Shown piece after piece: positions 41,316 through 49,875 of a stretch of DNA of 64,000 nt. The DNA is taken from contig CAAGFE010000060.1 in NCBI GenBank assembly GCA_900769075.1, forward strand, positions 93,542-157,541. The letters are read 5' to 3'. The DNA comes from Clostridia bacterium. GTDB taxonomy: Bacteria; Bacillota; Clostridia; Christensenellales; Aristaeellaceae. The notes under the pieces are model-generated. The model was not told the DNA's origin. It did no database searches and saw nothing but the letters and a program-made list of their open reading frames with translations. Position numbers and translations under genes: made by a program. Position 1 is the first letter of the stretch. The number at the start of each line of letters is the position of its first letter.

Positions 41316-43571
41316 ATGAACTTTGACCGCAGCCCGATCCTCTCGTATCTTGAGGAAGATAATGTTCAGCGTGCTTATTTCCGCGTATTGCCGCTTCTTT
41401 CCCTGGAGGGAGACATCCGCCAGGAGGCTTTGCGCCTTTGGCCCAACGAAGGCGGGCTGCGCATCGTTCCTGACCGCAACGAACAGCATACGTTCAAGAT
41501 GCGCATGCGCAAGCTGGGCACCTATTGTGTCATCGATCTGCGCGATCAGCCTCAGGAAGCGGGCAAGATTCGCACAAACAAGAATTTCAAGCCCGACCGG
41601 GGCGAGGTCAACCAGTTTATTCTGTATTCCGACACTGTGCGCGAGCTGCCGGAGGACACCTTCTATCAGCTGATGGAGGGCGACATTGCGCAGTATCAGG
41701 CGCTGGCACAGGAAGCCATCACGCCCCTGTTCTATATTCAGCAGGGGGAAACGCTGTACGGCCCGGTCCGCAGGGACGCGCCCGTTCCGCCCGAACCCGC
41801 CGCTGAGGCGGCCTGTGTCCTGTACGATCTTCCCTGCCCCGACAACGTAACCCGCCGGATTCTGTGTATGGAGGATGCCCGGCCTGTTGAAAAGCCCGCA
41901 CCTGTCCAAGCCGCTGCCCCTGCGGAGGTTCCGTCTGAACCGAGGGCGGAGGCAGGCGTTCCCCTTCAGACGTCGGCTGTCCCTGCGCCTGATGCGGAAG
42001 AATCCCTGCCCATCGGTGCAAGCCTGCACATTCTTGACAGCACGAGCACCCACGAGGAAACGCTTCGCCAGCTGGATAAGCCGGTCTCCGAAAGCGCAAA
42101 TCTACTCCATCAGAAGCTTACGACGGTTCAGCCCATTCAGCCGCCTGTACAGCGCGATGCTTCCCTGACCGGCACGCCGCTGGTGCGCAAGCCTCTCCAT
42201 GTGGCCTCCCAGCCCACCAAGAACCGCACGCAGGAAGTGATCAGCAATCAGTGGAGCATCGGCAAGTTTGAGCCGCCGGCCCAGAACCTTCCTGCCGGTG
42301 CCGCGCTGCGGACGGTGACCAATCCGGTGGAGGCTGCGTGCCATTCCCTGCGGGAAGCCTGGCAGGCAACCAATTCCCATGATCAGCTGCTGGATTGCCT
42401 GCTCTCGCTGGAGGGTGTCCGGATGCCCCTGGAAGCCAAACTCTGCAACGGCAACAGCGTGACCATGATGCAGCGCGTTCTTCGCCAGCGTCTCCAGGAT
42501 CTGGAAGCAGAACGCCTGACTGCGCTGTGTGAGCTTGACCGTGCCCGCCGGGATGCCGATGCGTACAAGCAGGAAATCATGACCGGCCTTGCAGCCCGGA
42601 TCACCCGGGAGCTGGGGCAGATGCAGAGCGACAGGCAGACTGCCGCCGAACAGGTGGATACCCTGAAGAAGGAAATCAACGCCCTCACCCTCCAGCGTGA
42701 TGCGCTGCTGGCCAAGGTTGAGGAGCTGAACAGCAGCATTCTGCCCGAAGCCGTTGCAAGGATCACCGCTGAAGCCCAGATGGTGCTGCCGGTGGCCGGT
42801 GTTCCGCTGCGGATGCATCCTGTCTCCGGCGAAACGGCGGAAGCAGAGGCGATGATCGCTCGGTTGAGCAAGGCCTTCGCCGAATCCGGCGTGGCAGCGG
42901 ACCGGAACACCGTGATTGCGCTGCTTGTGCTGCTGGCGGTCTGTCCGCGAATCGGCATCTCCTGCCCGACGCCGGCTGCCATGTCCACCCTGTGCAGAAA
43001 TCTGGCCAACGCCATGGGCTGGCAGGACGGTTATGTCCACCAGTATACCACCGAGCAGCAGCCGATGGCAGGGATGCGTCCGGTTGACAGTACGCCCGCG
43101 ATTTGGGCCACCAGCCTGCCGAATTACGCGCCTGTTGCCGGTGTGACGAAGCTGCTGCTCAACCGAAACGTGATGAATCTAACCCGGAATGCGGCATACG
43201 ATGTGTGCCAGTGGCCGGTGGTCATGATGCCCGCCCTGCCCTATATTCCCGTCGTTGAAGCCACGAAGGAAGCGCCCGTCAGCATGGCCTCCATTGCGCG
43301 ACTTGCCCAAACGGAAGCCGCGTCCTCCGCGGAGCTCGATGCTGCGCTGGCGCCGGTGCTCTCCGCTGCCATCCCGCTGAACAGCACCGCACACAAGGAG
43401 CTGTACCGGTTCATTTCCGTATGTGCGGGCTTGATGGAAGGCGGACTGCCCGTCGCCGCGGATTGGGGCATTCTCCTCTGGATTGTGCCCGCGCTGGAAC
43501 GGGGTTCCAGGCATTACGCAGCCGTCAAGGCCGTTCTGGACGAATATCCCCTCTCCCTCAGCATGCTGTAA
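41316..43571 (+). CDS. Large unrecognised protein with central coiled coil
   Basis: 751 residues that I cannot place in any family. Residues 1-150 look globular (LSLEGDIRQEALRLW.., TYCVIDLRDQPQEAGK..). Residues 155-250 are rich in Pro and Ala and likely disordered. Residues ~386-470 form a charged coiled coil (RQRLQDLEAERL.., VDTLKKEINALTL..). Residues 480-751 look like a mostly helical domain with PxxG and LPNYAP patterns but no Walker motif, signal peptide or membrane helix. ATG 41316 follows GGAGG by eight bases. It is a single gene with its own promoter and hairpin, reading between two spoIIP-bearing operons. A divergent, inactive ATPase-like domain is possible but not shown. Confidence 0.85.
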   Translation: MNFDRSPILSYLEEDNVQRAYFRVLPLLSLEGDIRQEALRLWPNEGGLRIVPDRNEQHTFKMRMRKLGTYCVIDLRDQPQEAGKIRTNKNFKPDRGEVNQFILYSDTVRELPEDTFYQLMEGDIAQYQALAQEAITPLFYIQQGETLYGPVRRDAPVPPEPAAEAACVLYDLPCPDNVTRRILCMEDARPVEKPAPVQAAAPAEVPSEPRAEAGVPLQTSAVPAPDAEESLPIGASLHILDSTSTHEETLRQLDKPVSESANLLHQKLTTVQPIQPPVQRDASLTGTPLVRKPLHVASQPTKNRTQEVISNQWSIGKFEPPAQNLPAGAALRTVTNPVEAACHSLREAWQATNSHDQLLDCLLSLEGVRMPLEAKLCNGNSVTMMQRVLRQRLQDLEAERLTALCELDRARRDADAYKQEIMTGLAARITRELGQMQSDRQTAAEQVDTLKKEINALTLQRDALLAKVEELNSSILPEAVARITAEAQMVLPVAGVPLRMHPVSGETAEAEAMIARLSKAFAESGVAADRNTVIALLVLLAVCPRIGISCPTPAAMSTLCRNLANAMGWQDGYVHQYTTEQQPMAGMRPVDSTPAIWATSLPNYAPVAGVTKLLLNRNVMNLTRNAAYDVCQWPVVMMPALPYIPVVEATKEAPVSMASIARLAQTEAASSAELDAALAPVLSAAIPLNSTAHKELYRFISVCAGLMEGGLPVAADWGILLWIVPALERGSRHYAAVKAVLDEYPLSLSML

Positions 43572-43576
43572 TGTTA

Positions 43577-43612
43577 AACCGCTCCGATGATCGGTGGATC
43601 ATCGGAGCGGTT
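43577..43612. terminator. Perfect 16-bp hairpin between convergent genes
   Basis: AACCGCTCCGATGATC pairs exactly with its complement across a GGTG loop. It lies just after the 751-residue gene and overlaps the spoIIP copy 2 stop. T-tails are short on both sides, so it may act as a bidirectional terminator. Confidence 0.7.
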
Positions 43613-44471
43613 ATTCATTGGCGTCGGCAAGGGCTTCTGCGATGGACTGGGCAAGGTATGGAATTCCCGCGAGCACCTCGGACATCGTGTTGATGTTCAT
43701 GCCGCACTCGATGAGAATGCAGCAATCCCCGATATGCTGGTTGAATCGTCCGGTTTTCAGCTTGACGTCCCGGGCAAGGCCGCTGCACTGCCGGTTCATC
43801 GCGTCGGTGATTCGCTTCGCCACCAGGAGGTTGGCCTCCCAATTGGGTTTCTGCGCGTAGCCGCCCGTTGTGCCCTTCCCAACCAGCACCATGAAGCGCG
43901 CGACTTCCTCGCCCCCGATATTGACTGTCCGCCGGATGGTCGAGGTGGACGCGATCGCATCCCGATGGAGGTCGATATACAGGTCATAGATTTCGCCGTT
44001 TTGCCTGCGTTGCACCAGCATCGCCAGGGAACGCTCGTAAGCATCATCCAGCGTTGGCGGCTCAAAGGCGGTTGCATCGTGGACGACCTCAAGGCCAAGC
44101 GCGCGCAGACTTGCCGTGAGCGCCTTCCCGACTGCGACAACATTATGGTCGCTGTCGGTGGTGCGCCATTTCTCGGTCTGCTGATATCGGTTGTTTTCTT
44201 CCTGCTCATAGGCCTCATAGGTGTGGGTATGATAGATGAGCACCCGTTTGCCTGTGTAGGCTGGAGGCGGTGCGGTTTCGCGGAGGATTTCCACCTGAAA
44301 GAAGGCTTCCGTATCGGCCGGGGGCGCGGGCGTATCATCCGGCTTGTCTGTCTGAATGACCACGGAGAACCCTTCCTCAGCCCATGCGGGGGCTTCCAAC
44401 GGAAGAGCAGCCATCATCAGGATGCCAAGCACACATCCTGCGCCAAGCACCCCTGCCAGTAGGCGTTTCAT
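43611..44471 (-). CDS. spoIIP: Stage II sporulation protein P, copy 2
   Basis: 286 residues, the canonical short form. It has an N-terminal signal or anchor (about 4-24), a Pro-rich linker, then the SpoIIP domain with LIYHTHTYEAY (78-88), the DLHRDA motif (167-172), MVLVGKGTTGG and ILIECGMNIN. It follows gpr by 55 bases, as gpr-spoIIP do in Bacillus, so I take this as the classical copy. Copy 1 (39375-40526) differs by a C-terminal anchor. Confidence 0.9.
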   Translation of the reverse strand: MKRLLAGVLGAGCVLGILMMAALPLEAPAWAEEGFSVVIQTDKPDDTPAPPADTEAFFQVEILRETAPPPAYTGKRVLIYHTHTYEAYEQEENNRYQQTEKWRTTDSDHNVVAVGKALTASLRALGLEVVHDATAFEPPTLDDAYERSLAMLVQRRQNGEIYDLYIDLHRDAIASTSTIRRTVNIGGEEVARFMVLVGKGTTGGYAQKPNWEANLLVAKRITDAMNRQCSGLARDVKLKTGRFNQHIGDCCILIECGMNINTMSEVLAGIPYLAQSIAEALADANE

Positions 44472-44526
44472 GGAGACCCCCCTTTCACAGCAACAGCCTA
44501 TTCAGAGAAGGGCCGCGTTATGCGCA

Positions 44527-45417
44527 TCAGTGAAGGAGATGGGTCAGCTCGTCAATGGAACAACTTGGCTGGAGCGCGCTATTGATCGCCAGGGCAAGCA
44601 TATCTGCCAGCCCGGCAACCAGCTCGTCAATATTCCGGGGCGTCACAATGAGATCGGTTTGTGTCCGGCTGACCAGATGCGTCGCCATTTCATAGGCATC
44701 GCTCTCATCCTTTTCCGCAGAAAGGATGGATTTAAGCGCATCCCTGACGATGGTGGAGGCATAGACCACCATCGGAATCCCCATGGCGACAACCGGTACA
44801 TGGAGCGTTTCCTGCGTAATGCCGAGGCGATGATTGTCCACGCCGCTCCCGGGATGAATCCCCGTGTCCGTCAGCTGGATGGTCGTGCCGATATGATCGG
44901 TTTCCATCGCCGCCAGTGCATCCACCACCAGCACAGCGGATGGTTTCAGGCGCTCCACCAAGCCCAGCGCCAATTCCGCCGTTTCCACACCCGTTACGCC
45001 AAGCACGCCCGGGCTCATGGCACATACGCCGCGCAGGGACGGGGTATTCTCCGCCATATGCCGGGTGACCAGGATGCCACTGACCACCCGGTCCCCCAGG
45101 GCATCAGCGGTCATGCGCCGGTTGCCAAGCCCCAGCACCAGCACATCCCCATGGGGCGGAAGCATGATCCGCAGGGTTTGAGCCACCTGGCGGGCGATCT
45201 GAATGCGATCCTCCGGGGTGAGATTGGGCAGATCGGGATGCATCATCGTCCAGTAGGTGCCTTCGGCCTTGCCCAACCGCTTGGCTGCTGCGGCGGTATA
45301 GATCCGCACCCAGGTGATCACCGCATCGCCCTCCATCTGGGTCTGGACGGATACGCCCTCCCCCGTGCCGCCGGGATAAACGGTACGCTCCATCGCAAGG
45401 TCAGTCCGGTAGTCCAT
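44527..45417 (-). CDS. gpr: Germination protease GPR
   Basis: 296 residues. GPR is an unusual aspartic protease that cleaves small acid-soluble spore proteins at germination. It is made as a zymogen in the forespore. Typical features are the N-terminal propeptide YRTDLAMER, the VLVLGLGNRRMTADALG segment and VVDALAAME, which hold the two catalytic aspartates, and TGIHPGSGVDNHR. ATG 45417 follows AAGGAG by nine bases. spoIIP copy 2 lies downstream and the promoter is forespore-like. Confidence 0.95.
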   Translation of the reverse strand: MDYRTDLAMERTVYPGGTGEGVSVQTQMEGDAVITWVRIYTAAAAKRLGKAEGTYWTMMHPDLPNLTPEDRIQIARQVAQTLRIMLPPHGDVLVLGLGNRRMTADALGDRVVSGILVTRHMAENTPSLRGVCAMSPGVLGVTGVETAELALGLVERLKPSAVLVVDALAAMETDHIGTTIQLTDTGIHPGSGVDNHRLGITQETLHVPVVAMGIPMVVYASTIVRDALKSILSAEKDESDAYEMATHLVSRTQTDLIVTPRNIDELVAGLADMLALAINSALQPSCSIDELTHLLH

Positions 45418-45439
45418 ATCATCACGCTCCTTTTCCTTC

Positions 45440-45469
45440 AGTATGCACGCCGGGAGCGGAGATGATACA
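45440..45469 (-). promoter_or_regulatory. Candidate forespore (sigma-G or sigma-F) promoter of gpr
   Basis: TGTATC (45464-45469), 18 bases, CATACT (45440-45445). It resembles the sigma-G pattern TGNATA-N18-CATNHTA, and read as sigma-F it has two mismatches. In Bacillus gpr is made under sigma-F and sigma-G. Confidence 0.5.
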
Positions 45470-45485
45470 CGCAGTTTGCCGCAGC

Positions 45486-45519
45486 AAAAAAGGGAGGGCC
45501 TTGCATCCTCCCCTTTTTA
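45486..45519 (-). terminator. Terminator of the DUF1846 - phosphoribosyltransferase operon
   Basis: GGGGAGG hairpin with a CCCTCCC arm flanked by A and T runs (TTTTTT after the stem on the minus strand). Confidence 0.85.
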
Positions 45520-45522
45520 ATG

Positions 45523-46080
45523 TTAGCCGATGATTTCGCCCTTGGCGTTGAAAAGCGGCAGCTTCTCCAGGTATACGATGTCCTCCCGATCCTGGGCATC
45601 GCCCTCGGCCAGAATGGTCATCCTGCCGACAATGTCGCCGCCGGCAGCCCTGACCAGTTCCTCCAGGGCATGCAGGCTTTCGCCGGTGGAGATCACGTCA
45701 TCCACAATCAGCACGCGCTTGCCCTTCATCATGGCGGCGTCGCTGCCGTCCAGGTACAGCTTCTGCACGGCAGAGGTGGTAATGGATTTCACTTCCACGC
45801 TGAGCACGTTCTGCATGTAGAGCTTGACGCCCTTGCGCGCCAGCATCCACTTTGCATCCCCGTTCAGGCGGGCCATTTCCTGGGCCAGCGGAATGCCCTT
45901 GGATTCGGCGGTGATGATGTAGTCATAGGCAGGCGCCTTCTTCAGCAGCTCCCGGGCGCAGGCAGTGGTCAGCTCGCAGTCGCCGAAAATGACAAACGCA
46001 CCGATGTACAGATCATCCGTTACACGGCAAATGGGCAGCTTACGTTCCAGTCCGGCAATGGTCATGGTATGGACCAGCAT
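45523..46080 (-). CDS. Phosphoribosyltransferase, Apt-like
   Basis: 185 residues. The PRPP-binding motif VLIVDDVISTGES is near residues 124-136. The upstream part has the PRTase loop AFVIFGDCELTTACARELL and ESKGIPLAQEMA. The fold is like adenine phosphoribosyltransferase or the purine-operon regulator PurR, but there is no helix-turn-helix domain. Substrate base is unproven. ATG 46080 follows AGAGG by seven bases. The gene begins 35 bases after the DUF1846 stop, so they form an operon. Confidence 0.82.
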   Translation of the reverse strand: MLVHTMTIAGLERKLPICRVTDDLYIGAFVIFGDCELTTACARELLKKAPAYDYIITAESKGIPLAQEMARLNGDAKWMLARKGVKLYMQNVLSVEVKSITTSAVQKLYLDGSDAAMMKGKRVLIVDDVISTGESLHALEELVRAAGGDIVGRMTILAEGDAQDREDIVYLEKLPLFNAKGEIIG

Positions 46081-46115
46081 GGTATCAACCTCTTTCTCCT
46101 GTATGATTGCAGGGT

Positions 46116-47597
46116 TTACTTGTGGTAGAGCCGATGGGTCTGATACTGGGGATCGCAGGTGATGTTCACGCCCAGGCGCTTGAAGGTGTTGTGATCCACG
46201 GTGGACAGAATCACGGTGGAATGTGCCTCGCAATTCCGCAGCATCGGCAGCTGCTTCATGGCGATGGCGGCACGTTCATCCGTGGCGGCACAGATGGAGA
46301 GGGCCAGCAGCACTTCATCGGTATGAAGGCGCGGATTGTGATTGCCCAGGTAGTCGCACTTGAGGGACTGGATGGGCTCAATCACATGGGGAGAAATCAA
46401 ATGGAGCTTTTTCTCCTGACCGGCGATGGCCTTTAATGCATTGAGCAGCAGCGCGGCGGATGGGCCGAGCAGCTTGGAGGTCTTGCCGGTCACGATCCGG
46501 CCATCCGGCAGCTGCATGGCGAGGGCGGGTTCGCCGGTTTCGGCGGCACGGGCACGGGCTGCGGCAATCACCGGACGATCATCATCGGTCAAGCCGCACT
46601 TTTGCAGCAGCATTTCCAGCTTTTCGACCTCGCTCTCGGTGCCGCTGCCCTTGCGCAGTGCGCACCGGGCGGCGTAATACCGGCGGATGATCTCCTGATG
46701 GGCGGCCTCCCGGCAGGCTTCATCATCAATGATGCAGTTGCCGACCATGTTCACGCCCATGTCCGTGGGCGACGCATAGGGAGAGCTGCCATAGATCTGC
46801 TCGAACACCGCATTCAGGACGGGAAAGATCTCAATATCGCGGTTGTAGTTGACGGTGGAGACCCCATAGGCTTCCAGATGGAAGGGGTCGATCATGTTAT
46901 GGTCGTCCAGGTCAACCGTCGCGGCCTCATAAGCCACGTTGACAGGATGCTGCAAAGAGAGGTTCCAGATCGGGAAGGTTTCAAACTTGGCATAGCCCGC
47001 CTGCACGCCCCGCTGATGCTCCTGATAGAGCTGGCTGAGGCAAACCGCCATTTTGCCGGAGCCGGGGCCAGGCGCCGTCACCAGCACCAGCGGACGGGTC
47101 GTTTCAACATACTCATTCGCGCCGAAGCCTTCATCGCTGACGATATGCTTCACATTGTATGGGTATCCCTCGATGTTATAATGCTTGTACACCGGGATGC
47201 CGAGGGACTCCAGCTGCTTCTTGAAGCGAACCGCTGCTCGCTGCTCGCGCCAGCGGGTCAGCACGACGCTGCCCACATACATGCCGATGCCGCGGAAGGC
47301 GTCAATCAGACGCAGCACATCCGCGTCATAGGTAATGTCGAGATCGCCGCGGAGCTTGTTCTTCTCAATGTCGTCAGAATTGATGACAATCACCAGCTCC
47401 GCCTGATCCTTCAGGTTAAGCAGCATGGAAATCTTGCTGTCCGGCCGGAAGCCTGGCAGCACGCGGGATGCATGCGTGTCATCAAACAGCTTTCCGCCCA
47501 GCTCCAGATATAGCTTGCCGCCAAACTTGCCAATGCGGTTCAAAATATGTTCGGACTGCATGGCTGTGTATTTGTCATGATCGAAGCCAATTCGCAT
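46116..47597 (-). CDS. DUF1846 (UPF0371) protein
   Basis: 493 residues, normal for DUF1846. The N-terminal half reads KYTAMQSEHILNRIGKFGGKLYLELGGKLFDD and includes a P-loop-like GPGSGK (177-182). The C-terminal half has the family stretch GSSPYASPTDMGVNMVGNC. Structures of relatives exist but the function is not known. ATG 47597 follows GAGGAGG by nine bases. It is co-transcribed with a phosphoribosyltransferase, so a nucleotide-related role is plausible (inference). Confidence 0.92.
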   Translation of the reverse strand: MRIGFDHDKYTAMQSEHILNRIGKFGGKLYLELGGKLFDDTHASRVLPGFRPDSKISMLLNLKDQAELVIVINSDDIEKNKLRGDLDITYDADVLRLIDAFRGIGMYVGSVVLTRWREQRAAVRFKKQLESLGIPVYKHYNIEGYPYNVKHIVSDEGFGANEYVETTRPLVLVTAPGPGSGKMAVCLSQLYQEHQRGVQAGYAKFETFPIWNLSLQHPVNVAYEAATVDLDDHNMIDPFHLEAYGVSTVNYNRDIEIFPVLNAVFEQIYGSSPYASPTDMGVNMVGNCIIDDEACREAAHQEIIRRYYAARCALRKGSGTESEVEKLEMLLQKCGLTDDDRPVIAAARARAAETGEPALAMQLPDGRIVTGKTSKLLGPSAALLLNALKAIAGQEKKLHLISPHVIEPIQSLKCDYLGNHNPRLHTDEVLLALSICAATDERAAIAMKQLPMLRNCEAHSTVILSTVDHNTFKRLGVNITCDPQYQTHRLYHK

Positions 47598-47635
47598 ACC
47601 GGATCGCCTCCTCAGTTTTATGCCCACAACAAACA

Positions 47636-47664
47636 ATTATAGCACGTCCGCAGGATCGAAACAA
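47636..47664 (-). promoter_or_regulatory. Sigma-A promoter of the DUF1846 operon
   Basis: TTGTTT (47659-47664), a 17-base spacer and TATAAT (47636-47641). Confidence 0.7.
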
Positions 47665-47707
47665 GGGTGAAACGCATTTTTTGTTGTACTCTTTTGGGCC
47701 AAACAGC

Positions 47708-47736
47708 TTGCAAGTTGGACAGCGATGAGTTACAAT
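47708..47736 (+). promoter_or_regulatory. Sigma-A promoter of araA
   Basis: TTGCAA (47708-47713), a 17-base spacer and TACAAT (47731-47736), about 60 bases before the start. No catabolite-response element was recognised. Confidence 0.7.
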
Positions 47737-47797
47737 ATATTTGATGCACAAATGTGCTTCAGGATGAACCATCATGAAGATAAAGGAGAATGTCCTC

Positions 47798-49273
47798 ATG
47801 GCGATGAAGAATTACGAGTTTTGGTTCGTGGTCGGCTCTCAGTTTCTTTACGGCCCCGAAGTGCTGGAAACCGTCGCCCGGCGTGCGGCCGAAATGGTCG
47901 AGAAGATGAACGCCTCCGGCCTTCTGCCCTGCAAGCTGGTCTACAAGGTCACCGCCAAGACCAATCAGGAAATCACCGATGTCGTGCGCGAGGCCAATTA
48001 CGCCGAGAACTGTGCCGGCATCATCACCTGGTGCCACACCTTCTCTCCCTCCAAGATGTGGATCAACGGCTTTGCCAACCTGCAGAAGCCCTATCTCCAC
48101 TTTGCCACCCAGTATAACCGTGAGATTCCCAACGAAGAAATTGACATGGACTTCATGAACCTGAACCAGGCGGCCCATGGCGACCGGGAGCATGGCTTCA
48201 TCGCCGCCCGGCTGCGCATGCCGCGCAAGGTGATCGCCGGCTACTGGCAGGATGAGGACGTGCAGAAGCGCATCGGTTCCTGGATGCGCGCGGCTGTGGG
48301 CGTGGCTGTGTCCAAGGGTCTGAAGGTCATGCGCTTTGGCGATAACATGCGCGAAGTGGCCGTCACCGAGGGCGACAAGGTGGAAGTGCAGACCAAGCTG
48401 GGCTGGCAGGTCAACACCTGGCCCGTCGGCAAGCTGGTGGAAACCATGAATGAGGTGACTGAGGCGGAAATCGACGCAAAGATGGCCGAGTACGCCGCCC
48501 TGTATACCTTCGCCACCGACGACATGGAAACCGTCCGCTATCAGGCCCGCGAGGAAATCGCCATGAAGAAGATGATGGACGCTGAGGGCTGCATGGCCTT
48601 CTCCAACACCTTCCAGGATCTGTACGGCATGAAGCAGCTGCCCGGTCTGGCCTCCCAGAACCTGATGGCTCAGGGCTACGGCTACGGCGGCGAGGGCGAC
48701 TGGAAGGTTGCCGCCATGACCGCGATCCTCAAGGCCATGTCCGAGGGACAAACCGGCGGCACTGCCTTCATGGAGGACTACACCTACCATCTTGAGAAGG
48801 GCAACGAGTATTCCCTGGGCGCCCATATGCTGGAGGTATGCCCCTCCGTTGCGGCGGACAAGGCCCGCATCGAGGTGCATCCCCTGGGCATCGGTGACCG
48901 CGAACCCCCGGCCCGTCTGGTCTTTGAAGGCAAGGCTGGTTCTGCCATCGTGGTCAGCCTGGTGGACATGGGCGGCAGGCTCCGCCTGATCTGCCAGGAC
49001 ATCGAGTGCGTGAAGCCCATCATGGACATGCCCAATCTGCCCGTGGCTCGGGTCATGTGGCGCGCCATGCCCGACCTGACCACCGGCGTGGAATGCTGGA
49101 TCACCGCCGGCGGCGCGCATCACACCGTGCTGAGCTACGATGTGACCGCTGAGCAGATGAAGGATTGGGCCACCATGATGGACATCGAGTTTGTCCACAT
49201 CACCAAAGAAACCACGGTCGAAGGCCTGGAGCACCAGCTCTTCCTCAACGACCTGGCCTGGAAGCTGAAATAA
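47798..49273 (+). CDS. araA: L-arabinose isomerase
   Basis: 491 residues. It converts L-arabinose to L-ribulose; a metal-dependent enzyme. The N-terminus EFWFVVGSQFLYGPEVL is diagnostic, as are QYNREIPNEEIDMDFMNLNQAAHGDREHGF and the later GEGDWK and EDYTYHL segments with metal ligands. ATG 47798 follows AAAGGAG by nine bases; the frame upstream lacks support. araB, araD and araR are not in the window, so either they are elsewhere or the enzyme has another duty. Confidence 0.95.
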   Translation: MAMKNYEFWFVVGSQFLYGPEVLETVARRAAEMVEKMNASGLLPCKLVYKVTAKTNQEITDVVREANYAENCAGIITWCHTFSPSKMWINGFANLQKPYLHFATQYNREIPNEEIDMDFMNLNQAAHGDREHGFIAARLRMPRKVIAGYWQDEDVQKRIGSWMRAAVGVAVSKGLKVMRFGDNMREVAVTEGDKVEVQTKLGWQVNTWPVGKLVETMNEVTEAEIDAKMAEYAALYTFATDDMETVRYQAREEIAMKKMMDAEGCMAFSNTFQDLYGMKQLPGLASQNLMAQGYGYGGEGDWKVAAMTAILKAMSEGQTGGTAFMEDYTYHLEKGNEYSLGAHMLEVCPSVAADKARIEVHPLGIGDREPPARLVFEGKAGSAIVVSLVDMGGRLRLICQDIECVKPIMDMPNLPVARVMWRAMPDLTTGVECWITAGGAHHTVLSYDVTAEQMKDWATMMDIEFVHITKETTVEGLEHQLFLNDLAWKLK

Positions 49274-49279
49274 ATGTCG

Positions 49280-49312
49280 GGACTGGCTGGCACGTCCAGT
49301 CAGTCCTTTTCT
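49280..49312 (+). terminator. Terminator of araA
   Basis: GGACTG..CTGG paired with CCAG..CAGTCC, then TTTT, just after the araA stop. It may be leaky, as I saw no promoter for the three genes after it. Confidence 0.75.
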
Positions 49313-49332
49313 CTATGAAAGGAGAAGCCGTT

Positions 49333-49860
49333 ATGGACATGCTTCACGCAATTCTGCACCGCCGCAGCGTCCGTCAATACACCGATGAAGCGATCCCCCA
49401 GGAAAAGCTGGACGCAATCCTCTGCGCCGGGCTTGCCGCTGCCTCCAGCAAGAACCGCCGCCCCTGGGAATTTGTGGTGGTTCGGGACAGGGAAATGCTC
49501 TCCCGACTCAGCGACTGCCGCCCCAGCGCCGGAAATCTGCTGGGAAAATGCGATACCGCCATTGTGGTCGCGGCGGATTCTGATCTGGTGGATGTGTGGA
49601 TTGAGGACTGCGCTTCCGCCATGACCCAGATGCACCTGATGGCGGATGCGCTCGGAATCGGCAGTTGCTGGCTCCAAGTTCGCCTGCGCACCACCCCGGA
49701 CGGCACACGGGAAACCCAGGCCGTCATCCGGGAGCTGCTGGGCATCCCCGAAAAATGCAGTGTGCTGGCAATTCTGACGCTGGGCATGCCTGCCAGTCAT
49801 CCTGACCCGCATACGGTTGAGGAACTGCAGCTGAACAAGATTCATTACGAGCATTTCTGA
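49333..49860 (+). CDS. Nitroreductase-family protein
   Basis: 175 residues. Short FMN-dependent nitroreductase fold: MLHAILHRRSVRQYTDEAIP at the start with the phosphate-binding RRSVRQ, then GLAAASSKNRRPWEFVVV, and the C-terminal IPEKCSVLAILTLGMP segment. It likely uses NAD(P)H to reduce quinones, nitro compounds or flavin; the substrate is unknown. ATG 49333 follows AAGGAG by eight bases; the frame extending back into araA is not coding. Confidence 0.88.
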   Translation: MDMLHAILHRRSVRQYTDEAIPQEKLDAILCAGLAAASSKNRRPWEFVVVRDREMLSRLSDCRPSAGNLLGKCDTAIVVAADSDLVDVWIEDCASAMTQMHLMADALGIGSCWLQVRLRTTPDGTRETQAVIRELLGIPEKCSVLAILTLGMPASHPDPHTVEELQLNKIHYEHF

Positions 49861-49875
49861 GAAGGAGCTTCCCGG

